The notes under the pieces: model-generated | What the model was told of the DNA's origin: nothing | What the model saw: the letters and a program-made list of their open reading frames with translations, nothing else | The model's database searches: none | Origin: Prochlorococcus sp. AG-347-I04 | GTDB taxonomy: Bacteria > Cyanobacteriota > Cyanobacteriia > PCC-6307 > Cyanobiaceae | Length of the DNA: 63,745 nt | NCBI GenBank assembly: GCA_003281625.1 | Contig: QCBL01000009.1 | Coordinates: 1-63,745 of the forward strand | Direction: 5' to 3' | Shown here: positions 28,905-39,527 of the stretch, piece after piece | Layout: each line of letters starts with the position of its first letter | Numbering within the stretch: position 1 is the stretch's first letter | Position numbers and translations under genes: made by a program

Positions 28905-29429
28905 TTATTTTTGTAATTTTCTCATTTGTAAAAGTCTTTGAATAATATCTTCAATAGTTTTGGTATCTATAGGTTTGCTGTATGAGGACAAAAGTTGTCT
29001 CCCTAATACTTGACTTCCTAAATGCACGAGTTGAATGCGTAATGAGGTTAGCAGCTCTAACCCTATTCCACCAGAAAATGTTGCAATTGCTATCGGTTGA
29101 CCATTAAATAAATTCCTAAAGTCATCTCCTGAAATAGAGAGCCATGCTACGAAGTTTGTGAGGATGGGAGGTATTGATCCATTATATTCAGGCGCACAAA
29201 TCACCCACCTTTCAATCTTAAAAAGCTTTTTTTTTAAGTCCTCTATTTCTTTTGGAATATTTTCTTTGCTGTGAATTCTTGGATTAAATAATGGGATATC
29301 AAGAGTGGTAAGATCTAAAATTTCAGAACTTATTTTAAGTTCATTACTTTTTTCAAGAAATTTCTCAGAAAGTTCTAGATTTTTCCCACAACTAGCTGAA
29401 ATAATTATTAGATCTTTTGATTCAGTCAT
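28905..29429 (-). CDS. NADPH-dependent FMN reductase family protein
   Basis: 174 residues of flavodoxin fold: N-terminal IIISASCGKNLELSEKF (phosphate loop variant), then VICAPEYNGSIPPILTNFVAWLS (about 76-98), the signature of the NAD(P)H:FMN/azobenzene reductase family, and TFSGGIGLELL. It lies 17 bases downstream of flv1 in the same direction, so it may supply or recycle flavin for the flavodiiron proteins, which is an inference from context. Confidence 0.85.
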   Translation of the reverse strand: MTESKDLIIISASCGKNLELSEKFLEKSNELKISSEILDLTTLDIPLFNPRIHSKENIPKEIEDLKKKLFKIERWVICAPEYNGSIPPILTNFVAWLSISGDDFRNLFNGQPIAIATFSGGIGLELLTSLRIQLVHLGSQVLGRQLLSSYSKPIDTKTIEDIIQRLLQMRKLQK

Positions 29430-29446
29430 AAATAAGATAAGAAAAT

Positions 29447-31249
29447 TTAATAGTTAGCACCAGTTTTACGGTGATGAACTGCTGTTAGACAATCGGATTT
29501 TAGTATATTTCCGTGTAGTACTTCAGCGTATATTACCCAATGATCTCCACATTCCATTCTTTCTTTTACAGACGCATCCAACCATGCTAAAGATTCAGGA
29601 ATGATAATTTGTTCATTAGGAGTTAATTCAAGATTTAAGCCTTCGAATCTATCTTCACCTGGTGAAAATGGTTTCGTGAATCTTTTTAAAGGTTCTTTAA
29701 AATCTTTTTCACTTAAAATATTTAAGGCAAATGAATCTCCAATTTGAAGTAAAGACTCTACCGATCTATCCTTAGCAACTGCGATGCTTAATCCCGGTGG
29801 GGAAAAACTTGCTTGACTAACCCAAGATGCAAGCATAGCTCCTTTAATATTATTCTCATCTTTGCCTTTAGAGGCTGTTAGGACACAAAGTGAACCAATT
29901 ACTCTTCCAAGAGCTTGTAGCTTTGGATCCGTTTTGCTTGTAATCATTCCAGTATCTGATTTTCTGGGTTTTTTCTTTGCTTTTTTTATAATTTTTCTGC
30001 CAAAGTGAGTACCTATTTCTTCTAACTCTTTAATCTTTGGTTTATTTGGACTGAATTTAATCCTTATAGGGTCAAAACTAAACTTAAAACCACCGTCTTT
30101 TAATTTTGTTTCAAGTAAATCTATTGCTTCCCCGCTCCAGCCAAAACTTCCAAAAATTCCCACTGGCTTATCTCTATTACCCTCTGCTAACAATGTTCCT
30201 AGTGCGCTAACTATTGGAGTTGGGGCGTGTCCACCCAATGTGGGTGAGCCTATTAAATATCCATCAGCATTTTGGATAGATTTTACAAGTACATCATTAG
30301 ATGTAAATTCACAATTAATACTTTCAACTTCCACAGAGGTTCTATTTAATCCTTTAGCCAATGCATCACCTATTGAGGCTGTATTTCCATATGCACTTGC
30401 ATATATTAGAGCGATCTTAGGATTATTTGTTGAAAGATTTTCTCCCCATCTAATATAGTCAATTAAAAAACTTTTTAAGCTATATTCGATCGCAGGACCA
30501 TGTAATGGTGCAATAGTTTTAATGTCATAATCTGCAATTTTTTCAGTTATTGATACTACTTGACTAGACATTGGTGCCATTAAGCAATCATAAAAATGTT
30601 TCCTATCAATTTCTGTACTAACTCGATTTGCTTCAGACCAATATTCAGATGCAATGTGTGCAGAGAAAATTTTTTCACTAAGAAGTATTTCTTGATTACG
30701 TTCATAAATTATCAGGCCACCAGGCCAACGAGCTGTTGGAATAGGAATTAACTCTAGTGAAATGTTATCTAATTCTAAATTAAGTTCTTTTTTGATTATG
30801 TTTATTTTAGGTAATTGAATTTCAATAAAGTTTTCTAAGGAAGGATTTCTTTGATTCCAAAGTTCGCTAATAAGTTTAAAACCCGGATTAGAGCAAGTAA
30901 TAGTTGTGCTTTGAAATTGTGTACTTATATTTTTTATAGTTTCAATAATTTGGGGATTAATATGACCAGAAATGAAGTTGATTTTATCAAATTTAAATTC
31001 ATCGCAAAACCTAGAAATTACTTTATTAAATGAATTTAAATATTGTTTCTCAGGTGGATGAATAATAAAAAGTTCTTCATGACTTCTTATGAAAAAAGTA
31101 TTAAAAGAGGTTCCTTTTTCAAGGTTAAATTCAAGTTCAAATCTTTCTTTATTTTGATCTAAGAATCTTACACAAGAAAAATTTTTGGTAATTTCAAATT
31201 CTGATAAGTTTTGATTTTCTGCAAGTAAGCCTATATTAATATCTGACAT
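29447..31249 (-). CDS. flv1: Flavodiiron protein, Flv1 type (degenerate metal ligands)
   Basis: Class C flavodiiron protein: metallo-beta-lactamase-like domain (1-255), flavodoxin domain (about 280-420, IALIYASAYGNTASIGDAL) and C-terminal flavin reductase domain (about 450-600, GSLCVLTASKGK...ASWVSQASFSPPGLSIAVAKDR). The diiron HxExD motif is replaced by SGHINPQ, so the canonical ligands are absent, as reported for cyanobacterial Flv1. Together with Flv3 it reduces O2 to water at the acceptor side of photosystem I. 17 bases after flv3. Confidence 0.93.
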   Translation of the reverse strand: MSDINIGLLAENQNLSEFEITKNFSCVRFLDQNKERFELEFNLEKGTSFNTFFIRSHEELFIIHPPEKQYLNSFNKVISRFCDEFKFDKINFISGHINPQIIETIKNISTQFQSTTITCSNPGFKLISELWNQRNPSLENFIEIQLPKINIIKKELNLELDNISLELIPIPTARWPGGLIIYERNQEILLSEKIFSAHIASEYWSEANRVSTEIDRKHFYDCLMAPMSSQVVSITEKIADYDIKTIAPLHGPAIEYSLKSFLIDYIRWGENLSTNNPKIALIYASAYGNTASIGDALAKGLNRTSVEVESINCEFTSNDVLVKSIQNADGYLIGSPTLGGHAPTPIVSALGTLLAEGNRDKPVGIFGSFGWSGEAIDLLETKLKDGGFKFSFDPIRIKFSPNKPKIKELEEIGTHFGRKIIKKAKKKPRKSDTGMITSKTDPKLQALGRVIGSLCVLTASKGKDENNIKGAMLASWVSQASFSPPGLSIAVAKDRSVESLLQIGDSFALNILSEKDFKEPLKRFTKPFSPGEDRFEGLNLELTPNEQIIIPESLAWLDASVKERMECGDHWVIYAEVLHGNILKSDCLTAVHHRKTGANY

Positions 31250-31265
31250 TTTAAAGACTTATTTT

Positions 31266-33041
31266 CTAATAGTGATTAGCAACTTTTCTGTGATGAACTG
31301 CTGTCTTACATGATAAATCAGAAACATTACCATTTTCTACAATTCCATAAATTATCCAATGGTCTGGAGTCTCCAGTCTGGAACTAACTTTACAATCTAA
31401 AAAGGCAAGTGAATCTGAGAGAACTGGTCCACCTTTAGCTATGTTGCTAATTACATCTACATCTGCAAATCTATCAGCTCCAGGGGCAAATCTTTTTAAA
31501 AAATGTCTGAACATTTTTTGATAGTTATCTTCTCTCAAGATATTCACAACAAAACCTTCCCCGACTTGCATATATGATTCAATAGCTCTATCTTTTGCTA
31601 CTGCAACTGTAATACCTGGTGGAGAAAAGCTTGCTTGACTAACCCAACTCGCGACCATTGCGCTTTGTCTAAATGTCAAGCCTTCCCCTTGGCTCGCTGT
31701 AACTACATATAATCCTCCACTTAATCTACCTAACGCTTTATCTAAGTTTGAATCAAGGCTCTTCATAGAGGCAATATTTTTCTTTTTATTGATTAATTGA
31801 CCCAAGTCAGTTCCAGCTTCTTCGAATTGTTGATAAATAATGGGATCTGGAATATTTTTTACTCTCAAAGGGGAAAAAGCTTCTTTTTGACCAAGTTCTC
31901 TTAATTTATTTGCTAAGGAATCTATTGGTTCATCATTTCCACCAAATGCATCATAGACAGCAGTAAATTGTTTAGGTTTTAGTGCTGCAAATAAAGTACC
32001 GAGAGATTCTTTAAGTTCATTATCTGCGTCTACTGGCCATGTAGGAATGACTACTGCTTTTGATTCGGAAATCAGACCTGTTAATTCTTGTGGGTCAGAA
32101 GATCTTAAATCAATTAATTGAACCTGTGCATCTGCTTTACTTATTCCATGAGAAATCGCTTGACTTAGTCGATCACAATAACCATAGTCGCTGATATAGC
32201 AGACTGAAACAAAATCATTACCTTTGCTTTTATTGCTACTCCATTCTAGATATTTTCCTTTCCAAAAATTGACCTGATTTTGAAGCAAAGGTCCATGACC
32301 AACAGCGATTGTTTTTAATTCAGGTAGCTTATTTATTCTTTTAATAGCCTGCAAAACGCTTCTAGCGTTTGGACCCATAAGGCAATCATAATAAAAACGG
32401 AAATCATCGTATATTTCTTTTTGATCAGTGTCAAAAAATTCGTCAGAACAATAATGGAGTCCAAACGCATCACATGTATATAGAACATGTGTGCCGTGAT
32501 CATATGAAAATATTGTATCTGGCCAATGTAAATTTGGTGCACTTATAAATTCAATATTATGTTCTAAACCGCTATTAGGATTAGTTCCTAGATTTAAAAA
32601 CTCTCCACTCTTAACCTCTAGACGCTTAAAGGGAATATGTATTTGGTCTTCAATAAATTTAAGGGCTAATTTTGATCCAACTACTACGATATTTTGATTC
32701 AAGTCTAAAAGATTACCTATTAAACCAGAATGATCAGGTTCCGTATGGCTCGTAATTAGATAATCAACTTCTTGTGGATTTACATTTTTCAGTAATTCTT
32801 CAAACCATAATTCTTGGAACTTTGCGTGACTAGTATCAATAATTGCTAATTTCTCGCCTTTAATAATAAAACTATTGTAGGTAGTTCCATTTCTTAAACC
32901 AAATTCAATATCAAATCTACTGCGATCCCAATCCAATGATCTTATGGCACAAGAATCTTCAGCAAAGTTTTGAGATTGAACCGTTAACTTGTTATTAGTT
33001 TGTGCCAATTTAGAATTACTTGTCTGGGCAGAGGCTATCAT
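31266..33041 (-). CDS. flv3: Flavodiiron protein, Flv3 type (canonical diiron site)
   Basis: Same three-domain layout as its neighbour: diiron domain with intact SHTEPDHSG (HxExDH, near 97-105), further ligands in HWPDT..CDAFG and the GHGP loop, a flavodoxin domain (FVSVCYISDYGYCDRLSQAI) and a flavin-reductase domain (GGLYVVTASQGE...ASWVSQASFSPPGITVAVAKDR). Intact ligands mark it as Flv3, the partner of Flv1 in the Mehler-like reaction. First gene of an flv3-flv1-flavin reductase run. Confidence 0.93.
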   Translation of the reverse strand: MIASAQTSNSKLAQTNNKLTVQSQNFAEDSCAIRSLDWDRSRFDIEFGLRNGTTYNSFIIKGEKLAIIDTSHAKFQELWFEELLKNVNPQEVDYLITSHTEPDHSGLIGNLLDLNQNIVVVGSKLALKFIEDQIHIPFKRLEVKSGEFLNLGTNPNSGLEHNIEFISAPNLHWPDTIFSYDHGTHVLYTCDAFGLHYCSDEFFDTDQKEIYDDFRFYYDCLMGPNARSVLQAIKRINKLPELKTIAVGHGPLLQNQVNFWKGKYLEWSSNKSKGNDFVSVCYISDYGYCDRLSQAISHGISKADAQVQLIDLRSSDPQELTGLISESKAVVIPTWPVDADNELKESLGTLFAALKPKQFTAVYDAFGGNDEPIDSLANKLRELGQKEAFSPLRVKNIPDPIIYQQFEEAGTDLGQLINKKKNIASMKSLDSNLDKALGRLSGGLYVVTASQGEGLTFRQSAMVASWVSQASFSPPGITVAVAKDRAIESYMQVGEGFVVNILREDNYQKMFRHFLKRFAPGADRFADVDVISNIAKGGPVLSDSLAFLDCKVSSRLETPDHWIIYGIVENGNVSDLSCKTAVHHRKVANHY

Positions 33042-33161
33042 AGAATAATGAGCTTTATAATTTAACTTTAGTTATATAGAATATAAATCCGCGTGATTAT
33101 TTTTGCGAAATAACCGAAATTACGCTTTTCTTTAATTTTTAATCTTCTGAATTCTAGATAA

Positions 33162-35807
33162 ATGACATCTCAACTAATTACAAAAATAGTTACTGGAGAT
33201 GAGATAAGAAATGCTTTTTTAAAATTTTACAGTGAAAAATTACATAAAATCATCCCAAGTGCATCTTTGATCCCAGATGACCCTACGGTTATGCTCACAA
33301 TTGCTGGAATGCTACCTTTTAAACCAGTTTTTTTAGGTTTAAAAGAAAGACCATCAAAAAGGGCTACATCTAGCCAAAAGTGCATTAGGACAAACGATAT
33401 AGAAAACGTTGGAGTTACAGCTAGACACCACACTTTTTTTGAAATGCTTGGTAATTTCTCTTTTGGAGATTATTTTAAAAGAGAGGCTATTCAATGGGCT
33501 TGGGAATTAGTTACTAATATTTATCAACTTTCTGTTGAAAATATAATTGTGAGTGTTTTTCACGAAGACGAAGAGTCGGCAAAAATTTGGAGAGATGAAA
33601 TTGGTATTCATCCAGATAGGATAGTGAAACTAGGTAAGGAAGATAATTTTTGGTCATCTGGCAAAACAGGTCCATGCGGACCTTGTTCAGAACTTTATTA
33701 TGATTTTCATCCTGAAAAAGGTCTGCAGAATATTGATTTAGAAGATGGAGATCGTTTTATTGAATTTTATAATCTTGTTTTTATGCAATATAATCGTGAC
33801 TCTAATGGAAAATTGACAGATTTAAAATTTAAAAATATTGATACAGGAATGGGTCTAGAAAGGATGGCTCAAATACTACAAAAAAAGCAAAATAATTATG
33901 AAACAGATTTAATTTTTCCTATTATTCAAAAAATTTGCGAGATTGCAAATATTGATTATTTTTCTTCAGATGATAAAAACAAAATTTCTTTAAAAATCAT
34001 TGGTGATCATACAAGAGCTGTTATTCATTTAATTTCTGATGGAGTAGCAGCAAGTAATCTCGGCAGGGGATATATATTAAGGAGGCTTATTAGAAGAATG
34101 GTCAGACATGGGAGATTATTAGGTATAACAAATGAATTTTTACCCCATATTGCTACTGTCGGAATCAATTTAATGCAAAATAATTATCCTGATTTAAAAA
34201 ATAATAATGATTTAATTTTGAATGAGATAAAGATTGAAGAATTAAGGTTTAGGGAAACCCTTGAAAGAGGAGAAAAATTGCTAGATGAGTTAATTTCTTC
34301 AGGGCAGAAATTAATTTCTGGATTTAAAGCTTTTGAACTTTATGATACTTATGGATTTCCTCTAGAACTTACTGTAGAAATTGCTGAAGAAAATAGTATC
34401 AGTGTAGATGTAAAGGGTTTTGAAGAAGAAATGAATGCACAAAAAGAGAGAGCAAAAGCTGCTTCAAGTAATATTGATTTGACATTAGAGGGATCACTAG
34501 AGCGAGAAATAGATCTTTTTAACAAAACTGTTTTTAATGGTTATAGTGAGCTCCTTTCGGAAGCTGAAATAAAGGGTATATTCTTGGATTCAACATTAGT
34601 TAAGCAAGCAAGTGAAGGTCAGAAAGTTTTAATTGTTCTTGATCAGACAACTTTTTATGGAGAATCTGGTGGGCAAGTTGGTGATATTGGAACGATATTT
34701 TCAAAAGATGTAGAGGTCGTGGTTGATAATGTTATGCGAAAGAAAAATGTTTTTTTACATTATGGAACTATCAAAAAAGGAATATTGACCATTGGACAAA
34801 AAGTTAAGACTAATGTTAGTTCCTCTAATAGAGCTAAGGCTGCTGCAAATCATACAGCTACTCATTTATTACAATCTGCACTTAAATCAGTTGTTAATGA
34901 AAGTGTTGGACAAAAAGGTTCATTAGTAGCCTTTAATAAATTACGATTTGACTTTAATTCCTCTAGTCCTATTTCTAAAGATCAAATTTCTAAGATTGAG
35001 GCTTTAGTTAACTCTTGGATTATAGAAAATCATGCCCTAGAAATAAAAAATATGTCCAAGAGTGAGGCTCTTGAAAAGGGCGCAGTCGCTATGTTTGGTG
35101 AAAAATATGATGATGAAGTGCGCGTTGTTAATGTACCAGGAGTTTCAATGGAACTTTGTGGTGGTACACATGTTAAAACTACATCTGAATTAGGTTCTTT
35201 CAAAATAATTAGTGAGGAAGGAATCTCAGCTGGAGTAAGAAGAATCGAAGCATTATCAGGCCAATCAGCACTAGATTATTTTAGTGATAGAAATGCTTTA
35301 GTAAATCAACTAAGTGATTTGTTAAAAGCAAATCCTAATCAACTTTTTGAAAGGGTTAGTAATTTGCAAACAGAGCTAATTAACAAGAATAAAGAGATAC
35401 AAAAAATGAAAGATGAAATTGCATATTTTAAATACTCCTCTATAAAATCATCGGCAGAAATAGTAAATTCTTTTTCAATTTTAGTAAATCAGATTGATGG
35501 CTTAGATGGGAATTCTTTACAATCTGCCGCCCTTAATTTAACTTCTCATTTGGGAAATAAAGCAATAGTTATTCTTGGGGGAATACCAAATCCAGAAAAT
35601 AGAAAGTTGTTATTTGTAGTTTCTTTAGGTGATGATTCAGTAAAAATAGGATTGCATGCAGGTAAATTAATTAATGAGATTGCAAGAATTTGTTCGGGAG
35701 GAGGAGGAGGAAAGCCTAACTTTGCTCAAGCAGGTGCTAAAGATATTGATAAGTTTAGTGATGCTCTAGATTATGCTAAAAATTATTTGCGAAAAAAAGT
35801 TGGATAG
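33162..35807 (+). CDS. alaS: Alanine--tRNA ligase
   Basis: Class II synthetase of 881 residues. Motifs: [30 protein letters not shown], the [12 protein letters not shown] active-site region and the editing-domain zinc site HTATHLL (near 565) with CGGTH (near 665). The C-terminal C-Ala domain ends with the glycine-rich [19 protein letters not shown]. It abuts the convergent speA stop with no spacer. It is divergent from flv3 across 120 bases. Confidence 0.98.
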   Translation: MTSQLITKIVTGDEIRNAFLKFYSEKLHKIIPSASLIPDDPTVMLTIAGMLPFKPVFLGLKERPSKRATSSQKCIRTNDIENVGVTARHHTFFEMLGNFSFGDYFKREAIQWAWELVTNIYQLSVENIIVSVFHEDEESAKIWRDEIGIHPDRIVKLGKEDNFWSSGKTGPCGPCSELYYDFHPEKGLQNIDLEDGDRFIEFYNLVFMQYNRDSNGKLTDLKFKNIDTGMGLERMAQILQKKQNNYETDLIFPIIQKICEIANIDYFSSDDKNKISLKIIGDHTRAVIHLISDGVAASNLGRGYILRRLIRRMVRHGRLLGITNEFLPHIATVGINLMQNNYPDLKNNNDLILNEIKIEELRFRETLERGEKLLDELISSGQKLISGFKAFELYDTYGFPLELTVEIAEENSISVDVKGFEEEMNAQKERAKAASSNIDLTLEGSLEREIDLFNKTVFNGYSELLSEAEIKGIFLDSTLVKQASEGQKVLIVLDQTTFYGESGGQVGDIGTIFSKDVEVVVDNVMRKKNVFLHYGTIKKGILTIGQKVKTNVSSSNRAKAAANHTATHLLQSALKSVVNESVGQKGSLVAFNKLRFDFNSSSPISKDQISKIEALVNSWIIENHALEIKNMSKSEALEKGAVAMFGEKYDDEVRVVNVPGVSMELCGGTHVKTTSELGSFKIISEEGISAGVRRIEALSGQSALDYFSDRNALVNQLSDLLKANPNQLFERVSNLQTELINKNKEIQKMKDEIAYFKYSSIKSSAEIVNSFSILVNQIDGLDGNSLQSAALNLTSHLGNKAIVILGGIPNPENRKLLFVVSLGDDSVKIGLHAGKLINEIARICSGGGGGKPNFAQAGAKDIDKFSDALDYAKNYLRKKVG

Positions 35808-37754
35808 TCATTCTGATAAATAACTACTTTTTCTGAGACTAAGTTCGATTTGATTCATTAATTTTCTTGCTTCTTTAATAGTTAATCTTTTTTGATCAAT
35901 TGCTGTTTCAGTATTAATTCTTATAGATTCAACCAAAGAAGCTGAACTGTAATCTAATAATTGCAAAATTTCAGATTTACTGTCTTCTTTAATAATATTT
36001 TTGACCTTATATGAATTATCTTGATTTATGTCTATATGAACAACGTTTGTACTACCAAATAAATTGTGCAAATTTCCTAAAGCTTCTTGATAGGCTCCAG
36101 TCATAAAAATTCCTATTAGATAATCTTTACCTTCCTCTGGCTTATGTAAATTGAGTAATGGTTTAATTTTTCCATCATCAATAAAATTATTTAGTTTCCC
36201 ATCTGAATCACAAGTTAAATCTGCAAAGTTGCCTTTGCAGAACGGCTCCTCTAAGTGCCTATGTATTGGTACTATTGGAAAAATCTGATTTATTGCCCAG
36301 CTATCGGGAATAGATTTAAAGATAGATAAATTTGCATAATAAGTTGATGCAAGAGTTTCTGTAATTTCAGATAAATCAGGGTGATTGATTTCATCATTAT
36401 TCAAGTTATTAGAAATTTCTTTTGCGCAAGCCCAAGTAAGTTCTTCGGCATAAGCTCTTTCTGCCAAACTTAAAAATCCTAATCTAAAAGCGACTAAGCA
36501 ATCTTCTTTAAACTTTTTTGCATCATTCCATAGTTCAATTATTTGAGATAAATTTATTTTTTTATTTTTAAGTTTCTTTAATTCATAGAAAGTTTCAAGT
36601 AAATTTGAAATTATTAATTGTTGATTTTTTTTATCAAAAATTTGTAGTTTGGAACTGACGTGGCTTGTTCCTAAGACATTAAAAATTAAAACTGAGCAAT
36701 GACTAATTATTGCTCTTCCACTTTCTGAGATTATGATTGGATGCTTGAGATTATTTAATTCACATGAATCCTTGATAGTTGCAATTACATCGTTAGCATA
36801 ATTTTGAAGAGAATAATTAGTAGAGGTGTTGGAAGAGGTTTTAGTTCCATCAAAATCTATTCCTAATCCTCCACCAACGTCGATATATTGCATTGGGGCT
36901 CCTAGTTTGCATAGTTCAACATATATTTGACTCGCTTCTTGTAATGCGTCTTTGATCACAGCAATATCACTTATTTGACTGCCTATATGAAAATGGAGTA
37001 ATTTCATTTCGTTGATAAGATTCGCTTCTTTTAGTTCTTTTATTGTCAACATAATTTCTGGGATTGATAATCCAAATTTGGAATTATCTCCAATAGATTT
37101 ACCCCACCTACCACTACTTTTACTTGATAACTTTGCTCTAATTCCTATCAATGGAGTTGCGTTAAGTTCTTGAACTGCTTGGATAATTCTTTTTACTTCA
37201 TCTCGTTGTTCAATAACTATTATTGGATTTTTGCCGAGTTTTCTGGCCAAAGTAGCAATCTCAATATATTTTTTATCTTTATATCCGTTGCATATTAATA
37301 ATGAATTTTGGTTTTCAAGAAGTGCAAGGCCAATTAATAGTTCTGATTTACTGCCTACTTCTAAACCAAAATTCCATTGGCCACCAAACTCTATTATCTT
37401 TTCTAGGACATTTTTCTGTTGATTACATTTGACAGGAAAAACGCCTTGATAAATGTTCTTATATTTATATGTTTTTATTGCTTTTAAAAAAGAGTCATGT
37501 AATGCATTTATGCGATCTTTCAAGATATCATTAAATCTTATGATTAAAGGAGGATTTATTTCTCTACTCTTAAGTTCTTTAACAAGCTTAAAAAGATCAA
37601 TCTTATTTTCAGATTTTATATCTTTTGTTACTGATATATTTCCTTTGGAATTTATAGAAAAATATTTATCTCCCCATTTGTCTATGTTATAAGTCGAAAT
37701 ACTATCTTCAATAGTCCAAATATTCTTTAATTTTTTCGGCTCAAAATTGGTCAA
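35808..37754 (-). CDS. speA: Biosynthetic arginine decarboxylase
   Basis: Arginine to agmatine, the entry to polyamine synthesis. PLP fold III: GVFPVKCNQQKNVLEKI carries the PLP lysine near 107; LLHFHIGSQISD near 250 and YIDVGGGLGIDFDG near 293 form the phosphate site; SESGRAIISHCSVL and the C-terminal LFMTGAYQE-type FMTGAYQEALGNLHNLFG follow. 648 residues is normal. Starts with TTG at 37754. It abuts the alaS stop. Confidence 0.95.
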   Translation of the reverse strand: MTNFEPKKLKNIWTIEDSISTYNIDKWGDKYFSINSKGNISVTKDIKSENKIDLFKLVKELKSREINPPLIIRFNDILKDRINALHDSFLKAIKTYKYKNIYQGVFPVKCNQQKNVLEKIIEFGGQWNFGLEVGSKSELLIGLALLENQNSLLICNGYKDKKYIEIATLARKLGKNPIIVIEQRDEVKRIIQAVQELNATPLIGIRAKLSSKSSGRWGKSIGDNSKFGLSIPEIMLTIKELKEANLINEMKLLHFHIGSQISDIAVIKDALQEASQIYVELCKLGAPMQYIDVGGGLGIDFDGTKTSSNTSTNYSLQNYANDVIATIKDSCELNNLKHPIIISESGRAIISHCSVLIFNVLGTSHVSSKLQIFDKKNQQLIISNLLETFYELKKLKNKKINLSQIIELWNDAKKFKEDCLVAFRLGFLSLAERAYAEELTWACAKEISNNLNNDEINHPDLSEITETLASTYYANLSIFKSIPDSWAINQIFPIVPIHRHLEEPFCKGNFADLTCDSDGKLNNFIDDGKIKPLLNLHKPEEGKDYLIGIFMTGAYQEALGNLHNLFGSTNVVHIDINQDNSYKVKNIIKEDSKSEILQLLDYSSASLVESIRINTETAIDQKRLTIKEARKLMNQIELSLRKSSYLSE

Positions 37755-37876
37755 TTTATGTCTTAGTGATTAATAAATGTTTTTGAAAATAACGCAAAAC
37801 AATATCTTTTATTTTAATGATTACTTGCCAAGTTACCACCCAAAAGTTGAATATACATAGAGTGATTATTAACTAA

Positions 37877-38335
37877 ATGACCAAAGAGAGAACCTTTATT
37901 GCAATTAAACCAGATGGAGTTCAAAGAGGCTATGTTTCTGAGATTATTGGCAGATTTGAAAAAAAAGGATTTAAATTGGTCGGATTAAAGCAATTAATTC
38001 CTTCAAAAGAACTTGCTCAAAATCATTATGGAGTACATAGAGAAAGACCCTTTTTTGGAGATTTAGTTGACTTTATTTCAAGCGGACCTGTTGTAGCAAT
38101 GGTGTGGGAAGGCGAAGGAGTTATTTTGAGTGCTAGAAAACTTATAGGTGCAACAAAACCTCTGGAAGCAGAGCCTGGAACAATTAGAGGTGATTTAGCT
38201 ATTGATATTGGGAGGAATATTATTCATGGTTCTGATGGAGAAGATACAGCAAAGTTTGAAATTGATCTATGGTTTAACGATGAGGAATTATGTGAGTGGG
38301 AACCTTCTGATTCGCAATGGCGATCTGAAAATTAA
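37877..38335 (+). CDS. ndk: Nucleoside diphosphate kinase
   Basis: Transfers phosphate between nucleoside di- and triphosphates. 152 residues with the family start [42 protein letters not shown] and the phospho-acceptor histidine in [12 protein letters not shown] near 116. ATG start. It converges on the ThiO-like gene with a 3-base gap. Confidence 0.98.
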   Translation: MTKERTFIAIKPDGVQRGYVSEIIGRFEKKGFKLVGLKQLIPSKELAQNHYGVHRERPFFGDLVDFISSGPVVAMVWEGEGVILSARKLIGATKPLEAEPGTIRGDLAIDIGRNIIHGSDGEDTAKFEIDLWFNDEELCEWEPSDSQWRSEN

Positions 38336-38338
38336 AAT

Positions 38339-39448
38339 TTAGATCGCAAATCTATCTAAACTAAATTTTTCTAAAAAGCTTTTTTCTATTTTTTTGAGAT
38401 TTTTATTTTGAACTATTTTCAAAAGAAGATCACTTGTTATTGCAGAAAATAAAACTCCATTTCTGTAATGTCCTGTAGCTATAAAAAGATTTTCAATTTT
38501 TGATTTTCCAATTATTGGTTTTAGATCTGGTGTGCAAGGTCTAAAACCCCACCAATGTTCCATTTGTGGCCAATTAATAGCTTCTGGTAATAAGGAGCTA
38601 ATGCCTTCTTGCAGTTGTTTTATACCATTAGGAGTATTACCCTGATTAAATTTTGAATCTTTTTCAACTGTCGCTCCAACTATAATCAGTCCATCATCGC
38701 GGGGAACTAGATAAGTTTTTGGACCAAAAATAACTCTTTTCAAAAAATTTGTAGGACCTTGTATTGATAGCATTTGTCCCTTTACAGGAAATACTGGAAT
38801 CTTATGAAAAATTTTTTTACTCCAAGCACCGCTGCATATAATTGCTTTTTCGCAGTTAATTTTTTTTATTTCCCCAGTGGCACATACAACTGTTGCACCT
38901 GTAATTTTGTTTTTTTCGAATGTCAACTCCTCTACTTCTGATCCCTCTTGAAATTCGACTCCGTGCAAGGAGCATGCTCTCTCAAGAGCACGCATCAGTC
39001 TTCTTCGGTTATCTATTTGACCATCTTGTTCAAAAAGTAAACCATGTTTCCAAATAGAATTCATTCCATTAATTTCTGTTTTAAGGTCTTTGTGATTTAA
39101 ATATTTTCCATATTCATAAGTGGGAAACTTTTCAAGATCTTCTTTGTTTTTAAAAGGAACTACTATGCCACATTTTTTTAAACCGCATTTAATTTTACTA
39201 TCTTGTTCAATACTTTTTATCCATTTTGGAATTAGATTTTGACTTGCTTGGCCAAATTTTAGTAATTCATCTTCGAGCCCTTCGGCATGAGTAGCTAACA
39301 TTCCTGCAGCAACAAATCCAGCTGATTCATTTCTGTTTTTGCTTAAAACTAAAACTTTGAAATTATTTCTAGAAAATTCATAAGCAATTGATAAACCTAA
39401 AAGTCCACCGCCAATGATTAATATTGAATTTTTGGTTTCTTGTGTCAT
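38339..39448 (-). CDS. FAD-dependent glycine/D-amino-acid oxidase-like protein (ThiO-like)
   Basis: 369 residues of DAO-family fold. Dinucleotide motif IIGGGLLGLSIAYEFSRNN (about 10-28), EGLEDELLKFGQAS, the FPVKGQMLSIQGP and VPRDDGLIIVGATVE substrate-domain strands, and the C-terminal ATGHYRNGVLFSAITSDLL near 330-350. These match cyanobacterial ThiO, which makes the glycine imine used to build the thiamine thiazole. thiG is not fused or adjacent, so the exact substrate is inferred. It is divergent from gatB. Confidence 0.82.
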   Translation of the reverse strand: MTQETKNSILIIGGGLLGLSIAYEFSRNNFKVLVLSKNRNESAGFVAAGMLATHAEGLEDELLKFGQASQNLIPKWIKSIEQDSKIKCGLKKCGIVVPFKNKEDLEKFPTYEYGKYLNHKDLKTEINGMNSIWKHGLLFEQDGQIDNRRRLMRALERACSLHGVEFQEGSEVEELTFEKNKITGATVVCATGEIKKINCEKAIICSGAWSKKIFHKIPVFPVKGQMLSIQGPTNFLKRVIFGPKTYLVPRDDGLIIVGATVEKDSKFNQGNTPNGIKQLQEGISSLLPEAINWPQMEHWWGFRPCTPDLKPIIGKSKIENLFIATGHYRNGVLFSAITSDLLLKIVQNKNLKKIEKSFLEKFSLDRFAI

Positions 39449-39527
39449 TTAAAAATTAATATTTTTATTTGTGTTTTGGTCCTCTTTTCCTTTATATCCA
39501 ATAATATTAATAAAGAGACTTTTGATA

